From contig CAJNDS010002651.1 of assembly GCA_905221605.1 (NCBI GenBank), positions 292,501-328,829 of the forward strand: a DNA stretch of 36,329 bases, given 5' to 3'. Of the stretch, positions 21,001 through 24,619 are shown piece by piece. Origin of the DNA: Symbiodinium natans (taxonomy: Eukaryota > Sar > Dinophyceae > Suessiales > Symbiodiniaceae). Below the pieces are notes generated by a model, which searched no databases, was not told the DNA's origin, and worked only from the letters and a program-made list of their open reading frames with translations. A program made the translations under genes and the position numbers. Positions within the stretch are counted from its first letter, which is position 1, and each line of letters starts with the position of its first letter.

Positions 21001-23480
21001 ACCCTATAGAACCCAAGAGCCTATCCATCAGAACCCTGTAGAAGGGGTAAGGGACCATATCAAGTGGCACATGTAACAACCCTTAGATATAAACCCTCAA
21101 AACCCTCTAAACTCGGTAAACCCTACAAACCCCAAACCCTAAAAACCCGAAACCCTTCAGGAACCATGTAACTAACCTTAGATACCCCAAGCCTCAACCC
21201 GAAAACCCTGAAACCCTAAACCTAAACCCTAAATCCTAAACCCTAAACCCTAAAACCCTAAACCCTAAAACCCTAAAACCCTAAAACCCTAAAACCCTAA
21301 AACCCTAAAACCCTAAAACCCTAAAACCCTAAACCCTAAACCCTAAACCCTAAACCCTAAAACCCTAAACCCTAAACCCTAAAACCTAAAACCCTACACC
21401 TCCTGGGCCCCAGGCTTCCAGGTCCTCCAACGTAAGGGAGGGCTTCATCTCGGCACTTGTCTCCTGGAGGTTTAGGGTTTAGGGTTTAGGGTTTAGGGTT
21501 TAGGGTCCAGGGTTTAGGGTTTAGGGTTTAGGGTTCAGGATTGAGGGCGTAGGGTCGAGGGTTCGGGGTTAGGGTTGAGGGTTCGGGGTAGGGTTGAGGC
21601 CTGGATGTTTCTAGGCTGGAGCCACAACCCTCCCCCTCCCCCGGACCCTACCCGACCTTGATCACAAGACTTCGTCATAAGAGAGGTTTAGGGTTTAGGG
21701 TTTAGGGTTTAGGGTTTGGGGTTTAGGGTTTAGGGTTTGGGGTTTGGGGTTTAGGGTTTAACGCCACAAGACACAGAGAGTTTCGGGTTCAGGGTTTAGG
21801 GTGTAGGGCTTTGGGTTTGGGGCTTCAGGTGCCAGGCAACAACATTCAGGAATACCGCTGGCATACTAGTTTAGGGTTTAGGGTTTAGGGTTTAGGGTTT
21901 AGGGTCATCAGTTTTTCGTTGCTGGGAATATCCCTTGGCTGAGTGCTGCTCCGACAGCATTGGATGGCACATATGGTCTTGATACCCAAATAAGAGGTCT
22001 AGGGTACTGAGCACGCTGCACAGCGGCAAAGAACATACGTCTCAGATTGGTTTGCTCAAAAAACGAAGCAAGTTAAAACCCGAAGCCCTAAACCCTCAAC
22101 CCGAAACCCTAAAACTCAATACCAAAAGGATCCTACTGGGAACCCCAAAGAGGGATCGCAAGAAGACAGTAGCAATATACAGTGAATAAAAGGACCCTCA
22201 TAGGTATCTTCCTATTCTGTTCCTACTATACGATTGGGGTTCCCTGTTTGGGGTTCCAATTCAAGTGCCTTTACATGTGCCCTAAACCCTAAACCTTAAA
22301 CCCAGGCTCCTCGGACGCCTTGCCGCTGCCTACGGCCTCCGCAGAGACCTCGCGGACGACCTTTCCATCGCCAAGGGTTCACAGTTTAGGGTTTAGGGTT
22401 TAGGGTTTAGGGTGTAGGGTTTAGGGTTTAGGGTTTAATTAGGGTTTTTGGGGGTTTCTGGGTTAAGATTCAGGGCATTAGGGCTCGAAGGTTCTTGATT
22501 TGCAGCCAGGGGTCCATCGAATATTGGAATTAATGGAGTTCGAGGATTTTAGGGTTTAGGGTTTAGGGTTTGGGGTTTAGGGTTTAGGGTTGAGGGTTGA
22601 GGGGTTGAGGTGTATGATGTCCGGCTCAGGGGGGGGGGGGGGTAGGTTTAGAACCTTACACCCTAAACTTCAAACTTTAGACCCTAAACCCTGAACCCTG
22701 AAGCCGGAACCCTTTACACCCTAAACCCTAAACCCTAAACCCTAAACCCTAAACCCTAAACCCTAAACCCTAAACCCTAAACCCTAAAGCCCTAGCACCA
22801 ACTTCGCTGCCGGGTTCTAGTCTTTCAGCTCCCAGAGCCGTGAACGCCTAAAACCCCGACACCCCAGCTCCTCCTACCCCTGAACTCCCAAACCCTGCGC
22901 TAAACCCTAACCTAAACCCTAAACCCTAACCCCCACACCTAAATAAGGACTTGAGGAGCTTGGGGGTTCGGGGTTGTAGGGGCTTGGGCTGAGTTTAGGG
23001 CCATTTCCTGTGTATAGGCTTTATGTTAATACGCGTTTCCTGGAGTTGGGGAGCCAAAAAGGCCCAAGCCCGAAGCCCGGGAGCCCAGGGCCCTAAACCT
23101 GTAAACCGCGACCCTAAACCCTAGAAACCCGAAACCCTGAACCCTGAACCCAAAACCCAGAACCACCCCAACCCCTAAACCCTAAACAACCACCCTAAAC
23201 CCTATAAACCCTATAAACCCTATAAACCCTATAAACCCTATAAACCCTATGAACCCTATGAACCCTATAAACCCTATAAACCCTATAAACCCTATAAACC
23301 CTATAAACCCGATAAACCCTGTAAACCCTATAAACCCAAACCCCTAAACCCTATAAACCCTATAAACTCTATAAACCCTATAAACCCTATAACCCTGAAC
23401 CCTAAACCCTAAACCCTAAACCCGAAGCTCGTCCGAGAGGCCTCGGCAGGCTCTGAAGGCTTTTCAGCTTCAACGCTCGC
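320..23480 (-). CDS. Voltage-gated cation channel, multi-exon gene, 3' end outside window
   Basis: This entry spans the joined gene; the 24 exons are listed separately. The joined frame is 1080 nt (360 residues) without a stop. It shows, in order, an acidic N-terminal region (about 1-142), pre-S1 helix (142-168), S1 (170-186), S2 with a conserved Glu (197-213), S3 with the FD motif (222-240), S4 with R-x-x-R spacing (254-273), S4-S5 linker (278-292), S5 (294-313), pore helix (336-348) and a TLDS filter (about 351-354). S6 is missing because the window ends. The family forms plasma or organelle membrane pores for Na+ or Ca2+ that open on depolarisation. Whether this is a single-domain channel or one repeat of a four-domain channel cannot be told here. 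Every exon junction keeps phase, and 23 of 24 acceptors are AG|G. Coding density is about 4.7 percent. Ion selectivity is not assigned. The start codon was not found and probably lies to the right of 23480. Confidence 0.85.
924..994. mobile_element. Short inverted-repeat element, family 1 (MITE-like)
   Basis: Arms of 26 bp (924-949 and 969-994) match with about three mismatches around acagtccttaat. Related copies lie at 11642-11690 and 20149-20223, and gttccccct-like sequence continues outside the arms on one side. There is no coding capacity, so this is a non-autonomous element or a hairpin repeat. Confidence 0.7.
1106..1230 (+). repeat. Interstitial TTTAGGG tract
   Basis: About 15 nearly perfect TTTAGGG units, with slightly altered units at the right edge. 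The tract lies inside an intron of the channel gene. Confidence 0.95.
1541..1641. mobile_element. Short inverted-repeat element with aattcaacat ends
   Basis: The left end ttcaacatacccc pairs with the right end ggggcatgttgaa. Inside, catgcctcttgg faces ccaaggggcatg. Only one copy was found. Confidence 0.5.
2018..2029 (-). CDS. Channel gene, 12-nt micro-exon in the pore (TLFQ)
   Basis: The 12 bases between a ctatgag|G acceptor and a GC donor (gcagcg) supply G-ACG-CTC-TTC-CA, completing the near-invariant TLFQ of Nav/Cav-type pores. Phase 2 holds on both sides. A donor three bases later would insert a second Gln. The motif match is exact, which lifts an otherwise doubtful 12-nt exon. Confidence 0.72.
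2636..2835 (+). repeat. Telomere-like tract with recurrent GAATTC-bearing units
   Basis: TTTAGGG and TTTGGGG units alternate with a repeated taggaattcggctttagg segment that occurs three times (a fourth copy has GAATTGGG). This gives a compound repeat of about 40 bp. It lies in the intron between the pore-helix and TLFQ exons. Confidence 0.85.
3000..3052 (-). CDS. Channel gene, exon with pore helix
   Basis: After a gattgag|G acceptor the exon reads ATSLYASKHFSSVAQAI. The F-x-S-V-x-x-A-I run is the start of the re-entrant pore helix. The end after AT at a GC donor (gcatct) lets the next exon restore a Met codon, giving SVAQAIMTLFQ. Confidence 0.85.
4007..4049 (-). CDS. Channel gene, exon with S5-pore turret
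   Basis: After a tgccaag|G acceptor the exon reads MELIGGDDELKLNA. It is the acidic extracellular turret between S5 and the pore helix. Both a GT donor (gtcggg, end 4007) and a GC donor three bases earlier (end 4010) keep phase 0, so one Ala is uncertain. Confidence 0.77.
4521..4555 (-). CDS. Channel gene, exon with S5 end
   Basis: After a tcccccag|G acceptor the exon reads VFLMLYIFACLG. YIFA-x-x-G is the classic end of S5 in this superfamily. It stops at a GC donor (gccccttgg) in phase 2. The next exon adds MELI, giving YIFACLGMELI, which resembles the G-M-E/Q-L sequence after S5 in animal channels. Confidence 0.88.
4840..5095. repeat. Tandem repeat of about 45-50 bp, six diverged units
   Basis: Units share gggaaaagattcttaaatat followed by a variable atcctcttaaacccaata part. 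They diverge gradually and run into a CCCTAAA tract at 5095. This lies in an intron. Confidence 0.8.
5283..5470. repeat. Two-copy tandem repeat of about 85-90 bp
   Basis: Both copies contain a tatat-ctaaataggaattc core, a tagggta/tagggt segment and a gacttcaattt/gacctcaatttt stretch followed by agggttca. No gene is seen between 4850 and 5600. Confidence 0.7.
5771..5794 (-). CDS. Channel gene, 24-nt micro-exon in S5
   Basis: This eight-codon exon, VMASAVVL, lies between a tgctcag|G acceptor and a GC donor (gcggct), phase 0 on both sides. Without it S5 would be eight residues too short and lack its hydrophobic first half. With it the spacing from the linker to the YIF motif matches bacterial sodium channels as I recall them. 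The match in phase, hydrophobicity and length supports it despite its size. Confidence 0.72.
5828..5960. repeat. ATATACCCC-type minisatellite mixed with CCCTAAA
   Basis: Repeats of catatacccc, with ctatacccc and catgtacccc variants, flank a short CCCTAAA run. It looks like local expansion of a mutated telomeric unit. Confidence 0.85.
6990..7305 (-). repeat. CCCTAAA tracts flanking the S4-S5 linker exon
   Basis: CCCTAAA tracts lie at 6990-7090 and, after a C-run of about 17, at 7228-7300. The exon island at 7151-7199 sits between them, a clear example of a coding island between telomeric blocks. Confidence 0.9.
7151..7199 (-). CDS. Channel gene, exon with S4-S5 linker
   Basis: After a ctacgag|G acceptor the exon reads FGTIWKLIRGLLTSFD. 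The amphipathic L-x-x-G-L-L-x-S-F pattern is typical of the linker helix that couples S4 movement to the gate. The end is set at a GC donor (gcacct) in phase 0, which lets the next micro-exon complete S5. A GT donor seven bases further on would break the S5 length. Confidence 0.87.
7548..7662. mobile_element. Short dispersed element, family 2, copy 1
   Basis: Shares with 9772-9894 the order cagtaacc/tagtaacc, aaaaagggtgccc, tttttgcttaaaggggtt, ataaggga, a C-run, gggaataagggtact, and tgggcatcctag. The ends are imperfect inverted repeats (ctaggctgcctagta against ctaggatgcccagta). Confidence 0.7.
8116..8197 (-). CDS. Channel gene, exon with S4 voltage sensor
   Basis: This is the most diagnostic exon. 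After a cggagag|G acceptor it reads MMEQI, then MVVRMLRILRFVRALRVVK and QL. Five Arg and one Lys fall at every third position with hydrophobic residues between, the hallmark of an S4 voltage sensor. It ends in phase 2 at a GT donor (gtccca). The upstream ATG pair is internal, not a start codon, because it directly continues the S3-S4 loop. Confidence 0.92.
8418..8690. repeat. Opposed TTTAGGG and CCCTAAA tracts
   Basis: A TTTAGGG tract (8418-8540) and a CCCTAAA tract (8608-8682) are separated by about 70 bp of unique DNA, so the two arms could pair as a long hairpin. They lie in the intron between the S3 and S4 exons. Confidence 0.9.
8880..8931 (-). CDS. Channel gene, exon with S3 end and S3-S4 loop
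   Basis: After a tttcgag|G acceptor the exon reads VFVAYLGKILPALMSAF and joins FDAVL in phase 0, making a full-length S3. The acceptor is preceded by a long C-run (the G-run at 8976-8992 on the plus strand). The end is set at a GC donor in phase 1. A strong gcaag donor at about 8870 with a different acceptor base is an alternative and would add a few loop residues. Confidence 0.8.
9014..9122. repeat. Pure AAGCCCT variant array
   Basis: About 15 perfect copies of CCTAAGC, which is TTAGGGC on the other strand. The telomeric unit differs by one base and has been homogenised. Confidence 0.95.
9298..9683. repeat. Long opposed telomere-type tracts
   Basis: TTTAGGG at 9298-9420 (about 17 units) faces CCCTAAA at 9525-9683 (about 21 units) across roughly 100 bp. 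They lie in the intron between the two S3 exons, and no exon is seen between them. Confidence 0.95.
9772..9894. mobile_element. Short dispersed element, family 2, copy 2
   Basis: Second copy of the element at 7548-7662, about 85 percent alike by eye. A C-run of about 14 replaces the shorter C-run of copy 1. A weaker relative may lie at 4660-4760. Confidence 0.7.
10732..10798 (-). CDS. Channel gene, exon with S2 end and S3 start
   Basis: After an agaagag|G acceptor the exon reads RLMAYGWARCVTDGW, then FLFDAVL. The W-x-x-F-D signature with its conserved Asp marks S3 and partners the S4 charges. It ends in phase 0 at a GT donor (gtctcc). Upstream on the minus strand a TTTAGGG-rich intron of about 400 bp separates it from S2. 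Confidence 0.87.
10977..11157 (-). repeat. CCCTAAA tract next to the S2 exon
   Basis: About 25 nearly perfect units, one of the longest telomeric tracts in the window. It ends 39 bp from the S2 exon. Confidence 0.95.
11196..11236 (-). CDS. Channel gene, exon with S2
   Basis: After a cagtgag|G acceptor the 41-nt exon encodes EYVFMAFYTVELVL. The F-x-x-x-E pattern is the S2 half of the gating-charge transfer centre. It ends after CT at a GC donor (gccgct). The next exon supplies G, giving the uninterrupted VELVL-RLMAYGW of the family. CCCTAAA repeats begin about 40 bp downstream on this strand. Confidence 0.88.
11642..11690. mobile_element. Short inverted-repeat element, family 1, degraded copy
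   Basis: Cagtccttaatagggattct pairs imperfectly with agaatccccaaaggactaag, followed by ggggaac as in the other copies. Confidence 0.6.
11944..12038 (+). repeat. TTTTGGGG octamer array
   Basis: About 12 perfect TTTTGGGG units, inserted in sequence otherwise dominated by TTTAGGG. The unit equals the telomere repeat of hypotrich ciliates, but local expansion of a variant unit is the simpler reading. The array should readily form G-quadruplexes. Confidence 0.95.
12213..12482. repeat. 270-bp direct repeat, left copy
   Basis: This segment is repeated, apparently without change, 475 bp to the right at 12688-12957. Minus-strand frames are open for about 40 codons, but no family is recognised and the flanking S1 and S2 exons do not need it. 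Confidence 0.9.
12483..12690. repeat. Four-unit tandem repeat (51/53 bp) between the direct repeats
   Basis: Units of 51, 53, 51 and 53 bp alternate in two types, ccttccgtaag and ttttccgtataag, so the higher-order unit is 104 bp and occurs twice. All share tttttgaagcagactctggc and ccaaaacgcatgctg. Overlapping minus-strand ORFs here are repeat artefacts. Confidence 0.9.
12688..12957. repeat. 270-bp direct repeat, right copy
   Basis: Appears identical to 12213-12482 from ctgcgccgggcc to cccgggggtg, which implies a recent duplication or gene conversion. A TTTAGGG tract follows immediately. Confidence 0.9.
13945..14050 (+). repeat. TTTAGGG tract
   Basis: About 14 units, abutting the inverted-repeat element at 14053. 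Confidence 0.93.
14053..14172. mobile_element. 120-bp inverted-repeat element (MITE-like)
   Basis: The left arm gcagtaaactccccaaagtt pairs with the right arm aactttgtgggagtttaccg across about 75 bp of unrelated sequence. It sits at the edge of a TTTAGGG tract and has no coding capacity. Confidence 0.7.
15075..15157 (-). CDS. Channel gene, exon with S1
   Basis: After a ggaaag|G acceptor the 83-nt exon encodes the first membrane helix, VGLVIVVNSVMLGIETE, then a short extracellular loop LAIQLPGNNY. The Asn near the middle of the helix and the GIETE end match the S1 consensus of Nav/Cav-type domains. It ends in phase 0 at a GT donor (gtggac). Confidence 0.88.
16401..16480 (-). CDS. Channel gene, exon with pre-S1 helix
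   Basis: After a gccccag|G acceptor the 80-nt exon reads SEEEEEIPWYRYLG, then RAVIENRFFESL. An acidic run followed by an aromatic amphipathic helix ending N-x-F-F-E is typical just before S1 in voltage-gated channels. The exon ends CTAG at a GC donor (gcctag). Joining it to the S1 exon completes a Gly codon and gives FFESLGVGL. Confidence 0.8.
17062..17096 (-). CDS. Channel gene, exon M upstream of the membrane domain
   Basis: After a ttaacag|G acceptor the frame reads EDSRMLSADFGW, where the Trp codon is split by a GC-donor intron (gcgaaa, phase 2). The join to the pre-S1 exon restores TGG. The phases match on both sides. Confidence 0.5.
17509..17556 (-). CDS. Channel gene, exon L upstream of the membrane domain
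   Basis: After a ctgtggcag|G acceptor the frame reads EHRNLAQLFESPGTIR, phase 0 to phase 0, to a GC donor (gctgtc). The same frame stays open for about 18 further codons to a GT at 17463, so a longer exon is an alternative. It is predicted cytosolic. Confidence 0.5.
17889..18050 (+). repeat. TTTAGGG tract passing into a TTGAGGG block
   Basis: About 13 TTTAGGG units are followed by about 7 TTGAGGG units (roughly 17980-18021), then TTTAGGG-like units again. A single-base variant has been amplified as a block. Confidence 0.93.
18302..18330 (-). CDS. Channel gene, N-terminal exon K
   Basis: The exon follows a gtctttag acceptor and ends at a GTGAGG donor. It reads SEEEKIGQA after the split Gln codon. 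This is the only exon in the model with A instead of G at +1 of the acceptor, so its start is less sure. It ends in phase 0, as the next exon needs. Confidence 0.4.
18561..18579 (-). CDS. Channel gene, N-terminal micro-exon of 19 nt
   Basis: The block sits between a gagacag|G acceptor and a GTGAGT donor, both close to consensus. It encodes VVRDEF, phase 0 in and phase 1 out, and joins the next exon through a Gln codon. Confidence 0.45.
18785..18803 (-). CDS. Channel gene, N-terminal micro-exon of 19 nt (acidic)
   Basis: The block sits between a tggtag|G acceptor and a GTGAGG donor. It encodes GSDEDE, phase 2 in and phase 0 out. The frame stays open past the donor, so a longer exon is possible. 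Confidence 0.4.
19127..19201 (-). CDS. Channel gene, N-terminal exon H
   Basis: After a ggtttag|G acceptor the frame reads VVKGLGKDVTGNELL, then RADDAF and RVGW, ending at a GC donor (gcgcgg) in phase 2. A GT donor at 19118 is an alternative end but breaks phase with the next exon. The exon is soluble and mixed-charge, with no domain recognised. Confidence 0.45.
19270..19395. mobile_element. 126-bp MITE-like element with CTACAGGGTGG ends
   Basis: The left end ctacagggtggggcccccta and the right end aagggggctccaccctgtag are inverted repeats with one or two differences. The outer TA at each end fits a TA target duplication as in Tc1/mariner-type elements, though TA is also part of the repeat. 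Inside is a short direct repeat gggttataagg. Confidence 0.75.
19712..19730 (-). CDS. Channel gene, N-terminal micro-exon of 19 nt
   Basis: The block lies between a tgaaag|G acceptor and a canonical GTAAG donor. Phase 1 in and phase 2 out join exon D to the next exon, giving the junction peptide GHQQPEP. The splice sites are strong, but a 19-nt exon carries little information. Confidence 0.35.
20149..20223. mobile_element. Short inverted-repeat element, family 1, third copy
   Basis: Ctaacagtccttcatgggga pairs with atcccaattaagaactgttag. The flanking ggatgttccccct matches the outer part of the copy at 924-994. Confidence 0.65.
20357..20468. repeat. Two-copy tandem repeat of about 65 bp
   Basis: Both copies carry attagaatagg, tttggtggggttgttatag and agggaat. 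The plus-strand ORF here (20277-20468) merely reads through the duplication. Confidence 0.8.
21205..21395 (-). repeat. CCCTAAA tract with CCCTAAAA octamer block
   Basis: At about 21250-21335 nearly every unit is CCCTAAAA, the octamer known as the Chlamydomonas telomere repeat. Heptamers lie on both sides. Exon D of the channel gene begins only about 14 bp to the right. Confidence 0.92.
21409..21463 (-). CDS. Channel gene, N-terminal exon D
   Basis: The exon follows a cctccag acceptor and reads ETSAEMKPSLTLEDLEAW plus one base, ending at a GC donor (gcccag), phase 1. The composition is typical of coding sequence, and TTTAGGG-type tracts flank it closely on both sides. It is likely cytosolic, and no domain is recognised. 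Confidence 0.5.
22319..22360 (-). CDS. Channel gene, N-terminal exon C
   Basis: A GC-rich island after a ggaaag acceptor reads VVREVSAEAVGSGK in phase 0. The end is set at a GC donor (gcgtcc) so that it joins exon D in phase 0. The frame continues for a few more acidic codons, so a later donor near 22308 is an alternative. Confidence 0.5.
22803..22847 (-). CDS. Channel gene, N-terminal exon B
   Basis: The exon follows a ggttttag acceptor with G at +1 and reads AFTALGAERLEPGSE, phase 0 to phase 0, ending at a GT donor (gttggt). A telomeric CCCTAAA tract starts just downstream on the minus strand. No domain is recognised. Confidence 0.45.
23199..23400. repeat. TATAAACCC 9-mer array
   Basis: About 20 copies of CCCTATAAA, a telomere-like heptamer with two added bases, with scattered g substitutions. 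It ends just left of exon A. Confidence 0.93.
23442..23480 (-). CDS. Channel gene, N-terminal exon A
   Basis: The unique island follows a cccag acceptor and starts with G. It reads ASVEAEKPSEPAE in phase 0 and stops at a GC donor (gcctct). The peptide is acidic and probably disordered. It is the most upstream exon I can support; no start codon is visible, and to the right lie only satellites. The frame stays open a little beyond the chosen donor, so the end may be at 23429. Confidence 0.45.
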
Positions 23481-23604
23481 CTGGGCCGTGGTTTAGGGGC
23501 CCTAAACCCTAAACCCTAAACCCTAAACCCTGAACCCTAAACCCTCTCGACCTATGTATACTTAAACCTTAATGGGGTCGTGCTCCCGGTTTGGTCGTTT
23601 AGGA

Positions 23605-23685
23605 ATTAGAATTTAGGATTTAGGATTTAGGATTTAGGGTTTAGGATTTAGGATTTAGGATTTAAGATTTAGGATTTAGGATCAC
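23605..23685 (+). repeat. TTTAGGA heptamer array
   Basis: About 11 units of TTTAGGA, a one-base variant of the telomere unit. It marks the change from telomere-like DNA to the satellite region. Confidence 0.9.
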
Positions 23686-23767
23686 GCGCGTCACGCGCAT
23701 CACGCACGTCACGCGCGTCACGCGCGTCACGCGCGTCGCGCGCGTCACGCGCGTCACGCGCGTCCCG
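23686..23767. repeat. CACGCGCGT 9-mer array
   Basis: About nine units of acgcgcgtc with single-base variants, extremely CpG-rich. It is unlike the neighbouring A/T-rich satellite. Confidence 0.9.
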
Positions 23768-23999
23768 GCTTCGTAATTTAGTATTCGCGGGAAGCCCGGC
23801 TTCGTAATTTAGTGTTCCGGGGGAAGCCCGGCTTCGTAATTTAGTATTCGAGGGGAGCCCGGCTTCGTAATTCAGTATTCGGGGGAAGCCCGGCTTCGTA
23901 ATTTAGTATTCGGGGGAAGCCCGGCTTCGTAATTTAATATTCGGGGGAAGCCCGGCTTCAAAATGTATTCCGGGTGAAGCCCGGCTTCGTAATTTAGTC
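23768..23999. repeat. 31-32-bp minisatellite (ggcttcgtaatttagtattc)
   Basis: About seven units of gcccggcttcgtaatttagt plus attcgggggaa. It is clearly related to the 31-bp unit (gggctcgtaatttagtattg) found again at 27700-29990. Confidence 0.9.
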
Positions 24000-24515
24000 T
24001 TCCGGCCTTTTGGGGGGGAAAAATGGAGGGGTGTCCAAAACCATCGATTTCAGTACTACAAAAACGCATTTTTAATTGTGGGTCTGGCAAATCCTGGGTG
24101 TCCGGCTTTTTGGGGGGCTTTTTGAAGCCTTTTGGTGGCTTTTAAAGCCTTTTGGCAGCTCTTGGGGTCTTCTCGGGCTTTTATTGGCGGATTTGGGAGT
24201 AAAATAGAGGGGCGCCCAAAACCATCGATTTCAATACTAAAAAATCGCATTTTTAATTGCGGGTCTGGCAAATCCTGTGTTTCCGCCTTTTTGGGAGGCT
24301 TTTTGAAGCCTTTTGGCAGCTCTTGGGGTCTTCTCGGGCTTTTATTGGCGGATTTGGGAGTAAAATAGAGGGGCGCCCAAAACCATCGATTTCAATACTA
24401 AAAAATCTCATTTTTAACTGCGGGTCTGGCAAATCCTGTGTTTCCGCCTTTTTGGGAGGCTTTTTGAAGCCTTTTGGTAGTTTTTACAGCCTTTTGGTAG
24501 CTCTTGGGGGAAAAA
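24000..24515. repeat. Satellite of about 160-180 bp, three copies
   Basis: The landmark ccatcgattt recurs at 24041, 24222 and 24383. Units share gcgggtctggcaaatcctg, ggaggctttttgaagccttt and tcttctcgggcttttattgg. Small ORFs on both strands run through it; no gene is supported. Confidence 0.9.
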
Positions 24516-24619
24516 ATGATTGGTGATAAGCAAATAGGTTAGGTGAAAAAGAGAATATATATATATATGTACGAGGAACCTTCCTGTATTATGTGACCAT
24601 GCGTCTTTTCTGAACTTTC

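Noticed and set aside
1-23680. The region as a true chromosome-end telomere or subtelomere
   Set aside because: Tracts alternate in orientation, are interrupted by unique DNA, and lie between exons of one gene.
23872-24526. ORFs of 71-89 codons on both strands
   Set aside because: They follow the 32-bp and 160-180-bp satellites and repeat with them.
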